From: Haliea sp040221975
GTDB taxonomy: Bacteria; Pseudomonadota; Gammaproteobacteria; Pseudomonadales; Halieaceae
Length of the DNA: 64,000 nucleotides
Reading direction: 5' to 3'
Assembly (NCBI GenBank): GCA_040221975.1
Contig: JAVJWR010000015.1
Span: 1 to 64,000, forward strand
Below the pieces are notes generated by a model. It did no database searches. It was not told the origin of the DNA and saw only the letters and a program-made list of their open reading frames with translations. Positions 44,401-51,880 of this stretch are shown here, piece by piece. The position numbers were made by a program, and so were the translations under genes. Numbering within the stretch: the first letter of the stretch is position 1; every line of letters starts with the position of its first letter.

Positions 44401-46972
44401 CGAGGATGAACGCGTGCTTTTGCAGACGGTTGCCCGCATTGTCTTCAGCGACACCGCTGAAACACTGATTGAGCAGGTGGATCGTCGCGTATCTCAAGAA
44501 CGGGTATCGGACCTTCTGGAGTCTTCACAGCAGGCTGTCTTCGAACCCGTTGCTCCGCTGATGCCCCGTGATCTGGTCTTCAGCAACGGTGTCGGAGGTT
44601 TCACGCCTGACGGTCACGAGTATGTCGTCATGCTCGAACCCGGACAAACCACGCCGGCGCCCTGGGTCAACGTGATCGCCAGCCCGCATATCGGCACCGT
44701 CGTCAGCGAGAGCGGCAGCACCTACACCTGGGTTGAAAACGCGCACGAATTCCGCCTGACCCCCTGGCATAACGACCCGATTGCGGACAGCAGCGGTGAG
44801 GCTCTCTACATCCGTGACGAAGCAACCGGCGCGTTCTGGTCACCGACTCCCCTGCCTGCCCGCGGCGACTCCGGCTACGTCTGTCGGCACGGCTTCGGCT
44901 ACAGCGTTTTCGAACACCATGAGGCCGAGATCGACTCGGAACTCTACACCTATGTTGCCATGGACGCATCGGTTAAGTTCCTGGTGGTAAAACTACGGAA
45001 CCAGTCACAGCGTGCACGCAGTCTGTCGCTCACCGGTTACTGGGAGTTGGTGCTCGGGGAGTGGCGTCACGCCAACCTGATGCATATTGTCACCGAAGTC
45101 GATCCGCACAGTGGCGCGCTGTTTGCCCGCAATGCCTACGGTCGCGAATGCGCCAACCGGGTGGTGTTCGCCCACGTCAGCGAGCGCGAGCGGTCGATGA
45201 GCGGTAGTCGTACCGAGTTCATTGGCCGCAATGGCTCGCTCACCAGTCCGGCTGCGATGCGCAGGAAGCGCCTGTCGGGCAGGACCGGGGCCGGCCTCGA
45301 CCCGTGTGCCGCGATCCAGGCCCGAGTCGAACTCGACGCCGGTGAAGAGCGCGAGATCGTGTTCGTTTTCGGTGCCGCCAGCAACACTGACGAGGCAAGG
45401 CATTTCATCCAGCAGTATGGCGGGCGTGCGGGCGCGCGACAGACACTCGAAACAGTCTGGGAGCACTGGAACCGGACGCTGGGCGCGGTCCAGGTGGACA
45501 CGCCCGATCCCGCCCTGAACGTGCTGGCCAACGGCTGGCTGGTCTACCAGACCATGTCATGCAGGCTGTGGGGTCGCAGCGGCTACTATCAGTCCGGAGG
45601 CGCCTACGGGTTCCGCGATCAATTGCAAGACAGCATGGCGCTGATCCACACGACGCCGTGGCTGGTCCGCGAGCAGTTGCTCCGCCACGCTGGTCGCCAG
45701 TTTCTCAAGGGCGATGTGCAGCACTGGTGGCACCCACCGAGCGGTCAGGGCGTGCGTACCCACTTTTCCGACGATTACCTGTGGTTGCCCTATGCCACCT
45801 GCCGCTATGTCCTGGCGACGGGTGATACCGGGGTGCTTGATGAGCCCATTCATTTTCTGGAAGGGCGTGAGCTGTATGCGGAGGAAGAGGCCTACTACGA
45901 CCAGCCGCAACGCTCGGCGGAAGCGGCGAGTCTGTATGAGCACTGTCTGCGTGCCCTGAAGCACGGTCTGCGTTTCGGTGCCCATCAATTGCCGCTGATG
46001 GGCTGCGGCGACTGGAACGACGGCATGAACCTGGTCGGCAAGGAAGGCCGCGGTGAAAGTGTCTGGCTGGCCTGGTTCCTGGTGGAAAATCTTGAGCTCT
46101 TTGCCGGCCTGGCGCGCGACCGTGGCGACCTTGAATTCGCCAGATCATGCAGTGCCCAGGCGGCACAACTGCACAGCAACATTGAGGCGAAGGCCTGGGA
46201 TGGCGCCTGGTATCGTCGCGCCTGGTTCGACGATGGCACACCGCTGGGTTCGGCCAGTAACGATGAATGCCAGATCGATTCAATCAGCCAGAGTTGGGCG
46301 GTCATCTCCAACGCGGGCGACACATTGCGTGCCCGTCAGGCGATGGCTGCAGTGGACCGGCGCCTGGTGCGGCGCGACAAACGCATCATCCAGCTCCTCG
46401 ACCCGCCCTTTGACAAATCAGACCTGGAGCCCGGTTACATCAAGGGTTACATCCCCGGCGTGCGCGAGAATGGGGGTCAATATACGCATGCCGCGATCTG
46501 GGCCACGATGGCGTTTGCGATGCTGGGTGACACCGAACGTGCGTGGGAGCTTTTCGCCATGCTCAATCCCGTTAACCACGGCAGTACCCCCGAATCCATT
46601 CAACGTTACAAGGTGGAGCCCTACGTCATGTGCGCAGACATCTATGGCGTCGAACCCCACACTGGCCGTGGCGGCTGGACCTGGTACACGGGAGCGGCTG
46701 GCTGGATGTACCGCTTGACCGTGGAAACACTACTGGGCCTGCACCTGGAAGTCGATCATCTGCGAATCGCTCCCCGGGTTCCGGCCGCCTGGGATGTTTA
46801 TACGATCCACTACCGTTTTCGCGAAACCGTCTACCACATCACCGTCAGGTGCAGCGGTGAAACATCAGGGGCGGTAAGCCGGATCATCTTGGACGGTAGC
46901 GAGCTGCCTGACAGCCGCATTCCGCTTGTTGATGACCGCCAGGATCACACTGTCGAGGTGTACCTTGGTTAA
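38438..46972 (+). CDS. ndvB: Cyclic beta-1,2-glucan synthase (NdvB/ChvB type)
   Basis: Giant 2844-residue inner-membrane enzyme, the size of rhizobial NdvB/ChvB. It makes periplasmic cyclic glucans from UDP-glucose. Parts in order: an N-terminal region of about 380 residues, two transmembrane helices near 390-445, a GT84 domain with DADTQLPRD near 608 and a QxxRW-like RHRWIRGDW near 752, more helices to about 980, then tandem carbohydrate-binding and GH94-type regions. The C-terminal phosphorylase has GDWNDGMNLVG near 2525, which sets ring size in ChvB. The start is a TTG with GGAAT before it, and no better start was found. Cyclic glucans serve osmotic adaptation and host contact. Confidence 0.93.
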   Translation: MLRAELFSIEQLKRHAVNLAGRYRINPHPGADRLLPRLADNARVLLAAYDVVTAAAAPGQRIVPTEAWLLDNFYLIEQQIGQARRHLPRGYSRQLPRLATGHLAGFPRIYDLALELISHMDGRVDSDNVTQFVAAFQTIEPLKLGELWAFPIMLQLALLENLRRVGVRIAQRREERDVAITWADRMLVAAENDPKQLIQLLAEFAHADVPLTAPFVEEFYDRLQAQGPAMAFVQAWVEQKLHEQGVTATELSEVAGRTAAANQISIANSIGSLRFIGSMDWKQFVESLSVVEKILREDPSGKHPRQDFPTRDRYRHVIEDMARISTCSEMAVAREAIVLAQAAAAQSGQGHRSAHVGYYLIDRGRRRLERAVGCRLTVTNRLKRVGRHVRLPVYLGTILVLTLLTTASLLYALGGFVVHDWRYWFFAIVALIGASALGGALENMAITLLIPPRALPRLDFAEGIPEVHRSMVIVPCLLGSRSEIDDLVDALEIRYLGNRDPNLYFALLSDFVDAPEQTLPDDGALLAHARAAVEALNKTYQDDRPCVFYLLHRPRMWNPVERVWMGYERKRGKLEQFNARLRGGAHTAFSEIVGDQSIFGSIQFVITLDADTQLPRDAARAMVGNLAHPLNRPVYDAARGRIVEGYAILQPRASISLTSAGQSRFTRLFAGDAGLDPYTREVSDVYQDLFGEGSFIGKGIYDVDAFRQAVERRFPENLILSHDLLESGYARSALVTDVDLIEEHPASIVIEASRRHRWIRGDWQLAGWLLPRVPGPPGMDGARPQRQANPLSALSLWKIFDNLRRSLVPPALVVLLAGGWLWNSGVAWVWTLVVLAIVFLPTLLSTVVELIRKPDERDWLAHLSMTGKSAGRPLALAILNLVFLPYDSRIALGAIVCSAARMPFTRRGLLLWQLPSYARRNAARSLTDFLREMWLAPLLATGLGLALIVAGSQPGVWLFAGPILLLWLLAPVVGWWISRPLVAPTPALNAEEQVFLRTAARRTWRYFEDFVGADDNWLPPDNFQAWPAAAIASRTSPTNIGMSLLADLAAVDFGYLTAGGCLHRIGNTLAAMEKLERYRGHCFNWYDTRTLQPLHPRYISAVDSGNLAGSLLTLQAGLAELKHQPVLSPSALQGLQDTLQVLAGEARSAAAPELAERIRVLQDTLRALTFEGSPQTLAAAVSALDQIQHSGGTLSAWLPVDIESASELVYWTRAFDQQFCALRDEFASLQPELWQGSTLPSRVELAGTQSEVAQIQLDTVDNLINRCRVLAEMDFEFLYDGGSDLLSIGYDVGERRRDSACYDLLASEARLASFLLVAQGQVPQKHWFALGRLLTSHGGDVSLISWSGSMFEYLMPQLMMPSYANTLLEQTCKAAVSRQMEYGRQRAVPWGISESCYNATDANQVYQYRAFGVPGLGFKRGLGDDLVIAPYASALALTVMPREACRNLEVLAGQGFLGAYGFYEAIDYTPSRVPRGKQHAIVQTFMAHHQGMSLLAFAHVLFEQPMQRRFMSDPQARATELLLQERVPKKGDTLHPHAAEVTAAAHPPSAEAGATMRVFTDPATRLPEVHLLSNGRYHVMATHAGGSYSRWRDLAVTRWREDATSDNWGTFIYLRDRDNGKYWSTAHQPTLRPADYYEAIFVQAHAEYRRRDHAIEAHTEISVSPEDDVEIRRVKLTNQSSRTRHIEVTSYAEVVLAPLSADLAHRSFSNLFVQTEILPGQQAILCTRRPRTPGEQVPWMFHLLAAPGAVADEPSYETDRARFLGRGRTAANPLVLDSEAHSLALSNTQGSVLDPCVAIRSTLTLLPDESASVQIISGVADTREAALALLEKYCDRHFVERAFEMAWFQSQEVLRHLNATEADAQVFGRLANSVIYGNGLRRAAPEIIARNQLGQSGLWRFAISGDLPIVLLQIGDLKRIDLVKQVLQAHAYWRMKGLAADLVIVNQDFSGYRAELQDRIVGLINMGSEAQVIDKPGGIFVRRAEELSEDERVLLQTVARIVFSDTAETLIEQVDRRVSQERVSDLLESSQQAVFEPVAPLMPRDLVFSNGVGGFTPDGHEYVVMLEPGQTTPAPWVNVIASPHIGTVVSESGSTYTWVENAHEFRLTPWHNDPIADSSGEALYIRDEATGAFWSPTPLPARGDSGYVCRHGFGYSVFEHHEAEIDSELYTYVAMDASVKFLVVKLRNQSQRARSLSLTGYWELVLGEWRHANLMHIVTEVDPHSGALFARNAYGRECANRVVFAHVSERERSMSGSRTEFIGRNGSLTSPAAMRRKRLSGRTGAGLDPCAAIQARVELDAGEEREIVFVFGAASNTDEARHFIQQYGGRAGARQTLETVWEHWNRTLGAVQVDTPDPALNVLANGWLVYQTMSCRLWGRSGYYQSGGAYGFRDQLQDSMALIHTTPWLVREQLLRHAGRQFLKGDVQHWWHPPSGQGVRTHFSDDYLWLPYATCRYVLATGDTGVLDEPIHFLEGRELYAEEEAYYDQPQRSAEAASLYEHCLRALKHGLRFGAHQLPLMGCGDWNDGMNLVGKEGRGESVWLAWFLVENLELFAGLARDRGDLEFARSCSAQAAQLHSNIEAKAWDGAWYRRAWFDDGTPLGSASNDECQIDSISQSWAVISNAGDTLRARQAMAAVDRRLVRRDKRIIQLLDPPFDKSDLEPGYIKGYIPGVRENGGQYTHAAIWATMAFAMLGDTERAWELFAMLNPVNHGSTPESIQRYKVEPYVMCADIYGVEPHTGRGGWTWYTGAAGWMYRLTVETLLGLHLEVDHLRIAPRVPAAWDVYTIHYRFRETVYHITVRCSGETSGAVSRIILDGSELPDSRIPLVDDRQDHTVEVYLG

Positions 46973-47203
46973 AACTCCTGGAAGACCGTGAAGGAGAACC
47001 GAGCAAATGGCATCCCGGCATTCGTATCCTGGCGAGATGGCTCCAGCAGTGTAGGCTGTACGCTGTAATACGCGATCACGGCGGCTGCCTGCTGAGTGCA
47101 TGCAGATGACCACTGGCAGACAACCAGTTTTCTGGTAGGTGAATGCAAAAGACCCGAAAACGAATCGAGCCCGGTCTCCACCGTGGCTGATGGTAGTTCG
47201 GGG

Positions 47204-47260
47204 CGAATTTCCCTGGGAGTTGCGGGGCTGGACGAGATACTTGAAGGTGGTCTGCCAGCG
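47204..47260 (+). pseudogene. Scrap of a KaiC-type ATPase N terminus
   Basis: The frame from 47096 contains ISLGVAGLDEILEGGLPA, which matches the beginning of KaiC/RecA-like proteins (tGvpGLDeiLgGGLPa). It should be followed by a P-loop GSAGSGKT, but the sequence changes abruptly at about 47261 and no P-loop appears. Only about 19 residues are left, so this is a deletion remnant. Confidence 0.6.
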
Positions 47261-47290
47261 ACTTTCTCGCAGATGCGATCCTGGTGCGGC

Positions 47291-47316
47291 GGGGTGGCGG
47301 CAGTTAGCCGCCCCCC
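47291..47316 (-). terminator. GC hairpin downstream of the small lipoprotein gene
   Basis: GGCGGC (47296-47301), loop AGTTA, GCCGCC (47307-47312), extended by G and C runs. It sits 10 bases past the lipoprotein stop on the minus strand. No T-run follows. Confidence 0.4.
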
Positions 47317-47325
47317 AAGGCAGGC

Positions 47326-47490
47326 TCAGTCGCGATCAGTCGCATCTTCGATGGCGTCACCCGTTTCTTCGATGCTGTCGTCTATTGCCTCACCAGCCTC
47401 TTCCATGGGGCCTTGATTGTCGCAGCCAGGCAGGGTGATCATGAGAGTAGCTGCGAGCAGTGCGGTGAAGATAGTTGCGTTGAGTTTCAT
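47326..47490 (-). CDS. Small lipoprotein, 54 residues
   Basis: Starts at ATG 47490 with AGGAG ten bases upstream. The protein begins MKLNATIFTALLAATLMITL and has a lipobox ending LPGC (Cys23), so about 32 residues are mature. The mature part is acidic, repeating EEAGEAIDD and EETGDAIED, an amphipathic helix pattern. It resembles entericidin-like and other stress-induced small lipoproteins in layout. No function can be assigned. It lies at the edge of the degraded 47-49 kb zone but looks intact. Confidence 0.75.
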   Translation of the reverse strand: MKLNATIFTALLAATLMITLPGCDNQGPMEEAGEAIDDSIEETGDAIEDATDRD

Positions 47491-47625
47491 GGTGCTTTAA
47501 CTCCTGGTAAGTTTGGCGCCCATCATGGAGGCTTGTCGCAGGTATATCTGTGCGCTAGCGTACACAAATGCAACCGCATTGCTCACCGGCGACTGTTAGC
47601 CAGCGGGACGTTGCGAATTCCCGCT

Positions 47626-47841
47626 TTATCTGCCGCCGGATTTACCGAACAGCAGTAGCCCGACGCCGGCGGCCGTAGCGGCAGCGCCGAGGAGCAGGAA
47701 CCAGGTGGTGGAGTCGGTGAAGCGACCAGTAACGGCCTCGGTCACCTGATCGCCCAGGCTCTGGGATGACTGGTAGGCAAAGAAAAGCAGGATCAAGCCC
47801 ACTACAAGCATCACAAGAGCAAGAATTCTATTACTCGACAA
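47626..47841 (-). CDS. DUF3185 family small membrane protein
   Basis: About 71 residues with two transmembrane helices (ILALVMLVVGLILLFFAY and TWFLLLGAAATAAGVGLLLF) joined by a short loop, ending GKSGGR. This is the DUF3185 pattern. The TTG at 47841 has GGAGGTGACA before it and is preferred to the GTG at 47847, which lies on the ribosome site itself. Such proteins occur beside stress and envelope genes; the role is unknown. Confidence 0.75.
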   Translation of the reverse strand: MSSNRILALVMLVVGLILLFFAYQSSQSLGDQVTEAVTGRFTDSTTWFLLLGAAATAAGVGLLLFGKSGGR

Positions 47842-47889
47842 TGTCACCTCCAGTCGCGGACGCCGTGCAGGATGAGGATCTCGCGCGGT

Positions 47890-47964
47890 TTAGCGCAGGC
47901 CCAAAAGCCCCAGGATGAACACGACAATGACGACTGCACCTACAATCCAGATGATAGAGTTCAT
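47890..47964 (-). CDS. 24-residue single-helix membrane peptide
   Basis: ATG 47964 is preceded by AAGGAC. The peptide MNSIIWIVGAVVIVVFILG plus LLGLR is one hydrophobic helix with a terminal Arg, like other small predicted bacterial membrane peptides. The same frame is open upstream through the ExoD fragment, so it could also be read as the tail of that frame. Confidence 0.55.
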   Translation of the reverse strand: MNSIIWIVGAVVIVVFILGLLGLR

Positions 47965-48390
47965 GATCTGCGTCCTTCTGCTGTTACTGAAGCGCTTTTG
48001 TACCATTGCAGGGGCACTGCGTTGGTGCGCTACCGAACACAGCGCAAAAGAATCTGGCGAACTTCGAGTACACTGCGCTACCGAACGGACAAGACAAATC
48101 TCCGGCCTTAGCCTGTGTGGGAGCCAGAAATAGTCGCGTCCCAGCAGTAATTGTAGCGCCAGCAAAAACACGAATATGCCGATGACCGTGGGCGTACCCG
48201 GAATGTCACCGATGATTGGCGCCAGCGTCAGCAGGCCGGCCATCAGCAACAGCGGCCCGAATGACCGCCGACCGACCATGTTCATAATGTCGTCCACTAG
48301 CACCTGTCCTTTACTCCGGCTGGCCGAGACGATTTGATCAATCATTTGCTCAAGATTGGTAAAATCCTGGCCTTGTTCAGCGTTGCCCAT
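47890..48390 (-). pseudogene. ExoD-type protein cut short
   Basis: From ATG 48390 the frame gives LVDDIMNMVGRRSFGPLLL, then APIIGDIPGTPTVIG and LLLGRDYFWLP, the first 90 or so residues of exopolysaccharide synthesis protein ExoD. ExoD is normally about 190-200 residues. After about 48112 the match ends and low-quality sequence follows. By chance the frame stays open and runs in frame into the 24-residue membrane peptide, ending at 47890. A hybrid protein of 166 residues is possible, but a broken exoD is more likely. Confidence 0.65.
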
Positions 48391-48417
48391 CAGGCGGACT
48401 GTCTGGACGCGGGAATG

Positions 48418-49066
48418 CTATTTCAGCACCATCCAGATTGCCATCGCGACCATCATCAGGTTTTCCGTCAGCGATATGAACCCAAGCGGGACGTTGCTGT
48501 CGCCGCCGACGCAGGCGCATTTCAGTTCGCGCTTGTCGATATAGACGGCTTTGAAGACGGAGACTGCGCCTATCGTGCCGATGACCAGCGCTACCGGAGC
48601 GGCGATCCAGATAAGGGCGCCGGCGATCATCAGGATACCCGCCAGGGCCTCGGCGAAGGGGTAGATGTAGGCATAGCGCACTTCGCGCTGGGCCAGGAGG
48701 TCGTAGCCCAGAAACTGGTTGGAGAAACTGGTTGGAGAAGCTGGAGAGATCCTGCAGCTTCAGGATCGCCAGTATAGAGATGGAGATGGCGATAAACCAT
48801 TCCACGCCGCGAACCGTGAAGGGCGTACCAAAGGCGGCGAAGCTGGTGGCCAGCGCCAAAAATAGTGCCATGGTGAAGACGGCGATGACCGGCTGGTAGC
48901 TGGGAGCGTCTTCGTCCTGTGCCGCGCTCTTTTTGCCGAAATGGACCTTCAATTCCTCATAGCCGCCGATACGGTCGCCATTGATGAAGATTTGCGGCGT
49001 TGTATTCCGGAACAGGGAGGGTGTCGGCGTCTGCCATGATCGAGCACCGTTCCCGAAATGGTTGAC
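48418..49066 (-). pseudogene. Broken glutaredoxin-MauE membrane protein gene
   Basis: Two frames spell one protein. The first has TPQIFINGDRIGGYEELK, the C-terminal part of a glutaredoxin, then membrane helices (IAVFTMALFLALATSFAAF, WFIAISISILAILKLQDL) up to SSFSNQF. The second continues GYDLLAQREVRYAYIYPFAEALAG through ENLMMVAMAIWMVLK, a MauE/DoxX-like domain with a CACVGGD loop. The frames rejoin exactly if one copy of a 13-base duplication (48711-48736) is removed. The glutaredoxin CPYC half is also missing; its place is taken by the end of the next gene. Both faults suggest a dead gene. Confidence 0.75.
48711..48736. repeat. 13-bp tandem duplication causing a frameshift
   Basis: GAAACTGGTTGGA occurs twice head to tail (48711-48723 and 48724-48736). 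Thirteen is not a multiple of three, so the copy number decides whether the membrane protein frame is open. Confidence 0.9.
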
Positions 49067-51112
49067 TTACAGCCCGAACGGGTAGGTATCCGGCGCCCCC
49101 TCCAGTTCCCGTTCTCCCAGAGGCGTGACGGCAGTGGTTTCGTCGAACCAGACATATTCGTCGAATTGGTCTCCCAGCCGGGCGTGGAAATAGTGACTCG
49201 CCCGCTCCGTACGGGGACGGTAGATGACGCCGATGGCACGCTCGGGCCGCTCTTCGACGAGCCGCCGATGCAGTTCACGGGGCGCGTGATGGCGTACCGG
49301 AGCGATGAAAGCCGGGATCCCGGTATCGTGAAACAAGCGCTCCCAACTCCCCGCCAATGACGGCGTCACGTTCATCACCTTCATCGGTCTCCCCCAGTCG
49401 TTGGCGGCGGCAACGGTCCCGGTATGGGTGCCCATGCCGATCAGGTAGGCATCGTCGCCAAAGGCCTGCCGACAAAGCTGGCCCACGTTGTGCTGGCCGC
49501 GCGCACTCATGTCTGTCGCGGCGGCATCGCCGATATGTGAGTTGTGCTCCCAGACCACGATCTTGCCGCTGTCCCCGCGATATTCCAGCAGCGAGGTCAG
49601 GGTATCGAACATGTGGGTATCGCGCAGGTTCCAGGAATCGGCGTAGCCATCGTAGAGGCTGCGGTAGTACTCTTCCGCATTGGCGACGAGGCGCGCATTC
49701 TGTACCGCATTGAGAAAACTGTCGCCGTCGTGGGCGGAATACTCCAGCTGGCGTTCCATCAATGCAGTCAGGATATCGACGACTTCGCGCTGGCATTCCC
49801 GGTGGCGTCCGGAGGTGACCGCGCGGCCATAGGTGGCGGGATCCTTTTCCCAGGGCATCAGGCAGCTGTAACGCTGGCGCGCTTCGGCGGCGGCTTCGGA
49901 ATCGATGGAATCGAGATAGCTGAGCACCTCCTCTATCGAGGTGTACATGCTGTAAAGGTCCAGCCCGTAAAATCCGACTCGCGCATCCACTGTGGGAATG
50001 CCGGCATTGTGGCGCCGCAGCCAGTCGACGAATTCCTGAACATCGGTGTTGCGCCACATCCAGGCCGGGAAGCGGGCGAAGGCGCGCCATTCCGACGGCG
50101 GCGTCGTTAATTCGCGCACGTAATGATCCACGCGTGCGGCATCCGGCCAGTCCGATTCGGTGGCGACGATATTGAAGCCCTTGCGCTCGATCAATTGCCG
50201 GGTGATGCGTGCACGAAACCGGTAAAATTCAGACGTGCCGTGACTTGCTTCCCCGATCAGTACCACGCGGGAGTCGCCGATGCGCTCGAGCAGGCTGTCG
50301 AGTTTGCTGTCGCTGCCAATGGGCTCCGCTATGTCGGCCAGCAACTCGATGGTATCGCGCTGACGGTTCTTCTTGCCCCTCGCGCCCATGCTGCCACCAT
50401 CGCGTGCATCATCCGGATGGTCGGAGGTGCTCGCATGACGCCCATGTTCGTCCCAGCCGGCTTTCCCGATCAACGGGACGAAACGCACTCTGCTGAGCTG
50501 TTCCTGATCGAATTTGTCTTCAGCGATGCGCGTGATCCGCATCAGCCCCTGAGATCCCGACTCCCCGACGGGGATGACCAGGTGGCCACCGACTTGCAAC
50601 TGCTGTTTCAGCGCTTCGGGTGCGTGCGGACCGCCGGCCGCCACCACGATACCGTTGTAGGGCTGGGCCTGTGGCCATCCCACAGAGCCATCCCCGTGAA
50701 TCACCATGATGTTGCGGTAGCCCAGTTTTTCCAGCAGTCGGCGGCTGCTGTCAGCGAGCCCTGCTACCCGTTCGATGCTATAGACGTCCGCCACCATTTC
50801 GGCGAGCAAGGCCGCTGCGTAGCCGGATCCGGTGCCGACATCAAGCACCCGGTCGGACGCATCGAGATCCAGTGCTTCCAGCATCAGTGCCACGATATAA
50901 GGCTGGGAAATCGTCTGGCCGCTGGCGATAGGCAGCGGCCTGTCCTCGTAGGCGAACTCCCGCAAGTCAGCAGGGATAAATTCCTCGCGGGGTACCCGGC
51001 GCATTGCCTCAAGCAGGCGCGGGTCCCTGATTCCGCGCCGCACGATCTGGTGCTCGACCATCCATTCGCGTTTGGCGGCAAGATCGGTATCTTCCTGCTC
51101 GCTGTCATTCAT
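49067..51112 (-). CDS. Protein-isoaspartate methyltransferase fused to erythromycin-esterase-like domain
   Basis: 681 residues. The first 220 or so are a PCMT: EEFIPADLREFAYEDRPLPI near 44, then the SAM motif DVGTGSGYAA at 91-100. A charged linker (about 225-255) leads to an erythromycin esterase/EreA-type domain of about 400 residues with GEASHGTSEF (catalytic Glu and His near 290) and WEHNSHIGD near 525. PCMT repairs isoaspartyl damage; the second domain belongs to succinoglycan/EreA hydrolases of mostly unknown substrate. It ends TYPFGL directly before the broken glutaredoxin gene. Confidence 0.9.
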   Translation of the reverse strand: MNDSEQEDTDLAAKREWMVEHQIVRRGIRDPRLLEAMRRVPREEFIPADLREFAYEDRPLPIASGQTISQPYIVALMLEALDLDASDRVLDVGTGSGYAAALLAEMVADVYSIERVAGLADSSRRLLEKLGYRNIMVIHGDGSVGWPQAQPYNGIVVAAGGPHAPEALKQQLQVGGHLVIPVGESGSQGLMRITRIAEDKFDQEQLSRVRFVPLIGKAGWDEHGRHASTSDHPDDARDGGSMGARGKKNRQRDTIELLADIAEPIGSDSKLDSLLERIGDSRVVLIGEASHGTSEFYRFRARITRQLIERKGFNIVATESDWPDAARVDHYVRELTTPPSEWRAFARFPAWMWRNTDVQEFVDWLRRHNAGIPTVDARVGFYGLDLYSMYTSIEEVLSYLDSIDSEAAAEARQRYSCLMPWEKDPATYGRAVTSGRHRECQREVVDILTALMERQLEYSAHDGDSFLNAVQNARLVANAEEYYRSLYDGYADSWNLRDTHMFDTLTSLLEYRGDSGKIVVWEHNSHIGDAAATDMSARGQHNVGQLCRQAFGDDAYLIGMGTHTGTVAAANDWGRPMKVMNVTPSLAGSWERLFHDTGIPAFIAPVRHHAPRELHRRLVEERPERAIGVIYRPRTERASHYFHARLGDQFDEYVWFDETTAVTPLGERELEGAPDTYPFGL

Positions 51113-51256
51113 GGCAGAAGCCCAACTATCGCTGTCTCCTTCTCAAGTACACGGTCAACGCCGATGTCAGGCGGGGCGGCGCCGTGCGTGGCCTGTTAAA
51201 GCTAGTCGAGAATTCCAGGCTCTGCAATCCGTGCCCGGCAGCAGGACACCCCGAGG

Positions 51257-51880
51257 CTACTGGAAGACAGCAAGGCCGTCTTCGGTAAATGCTGGCGTCG
51301 CCCTGATACGCAGTGTCAATTCGTTGATTCGAGTGTCGTCGAACACCAGCAGCACCTGCGCGGAAAAATAGGGCGCGAGCGCCTCCAGCAGCCGACGGAC
51401 TGCTTCTTCGTTACCCTTGGCGGTATGGACAACCATCGGTGCGCTCCAGTTCCCACCGCCGTCGCCCGGTATTGGTTCGGCGGTGACAGCGCCGCGATCC
51501 AGCCCGTACTGGGACAACGCCCGGGTGAGCTCCTCTGCCAGCTTTGCGCTGTCCGGCGAATCCGGCGGGTAGCCCACTGTCATCGCCGGTGCCAGCTGTT
51601 TGTAATCGGCCCGGAACTGACTCAGCCGCTGCAGTACCTGGTCCCGTCGCGCCGGGGCCGGTGGTACAAACCCCGGGGCCGCAGGCGCCGCGGTCCCGGC
51701 AGCATTGACCGCGAGCAATGTTGCGCCGGCTCGGGTTTCGAGTTGGGTAGCGGTCGCGCCGGGATCACTGGCCGGTGGTCGTAGCAGCAGCAGTACGCCG
51801 ATGATGATCGCAAGCGGTATCAGCCCCCATGCCAACCTGCTTGCGGAGCGCGTTCCGCGGTGAACAAAACGAATTGACAC
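51257..51880 (-). CDS. Conserved-looking membrane-anchored protein, unknown
   Basis: 207 residues from GTG 51880, nine bases after GGAGG. One transmembrane helix (LIPLAIIIGVLLLL near 20-34) is followed by an Ala/Pro-rich, probably unstructured stretch and a periplasmic domain of about 130 residues (about 75-207) ending ATPAFTEDGLAVFQ. I do not recognise the family. It is 144 bases from the PCMT-esterase gene, on the same strand, and may share its promoter region. Confidence 0.6.
   Translation of the reverse strand: MSIRFVHRGTRSASRLAWGLIPLAIIIGVLLLLRPPASDPGATATQLETRAGATLLAVNAAGTAAPAAPGFVPPAPARRDQVLQRLSQFRADYKQLAPAMTVGYPPDSPDSAKLAEELTRALSQYGLDRGAVTAEPIPGDGGGNWSAPMVVHTAKGNEEAVRRLLEALAPYFSAQVLLVFDDTRINELTLRIRATPAFTEDGLAVFQ

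Larger units (their letters stand above)
46973..47325. other. Stretch holding only relics
   Basis: 353 bases between the glucan synthase and the small lipoprotein gene. It contains the KaiC-like scrap at 47204-47260 and a GC hairpin at 47291-47316. No intact gene is seen. Confidence 0.5.

Noticed and set aside
47096..47416. 106-residue plus-strand frame as an intact gene
   Set aside because: Only the KaiC-like scrap is meaningful; the second half is antisense to the small lipoprotein gene, and no P-loop is present.
49067..50400. EreA-like domain as a macrolide resistance gene
   Set aside because: It is the second half of a chromosomal fusion with a protein-repair enzyme, and no mobile or resistance context is seen.
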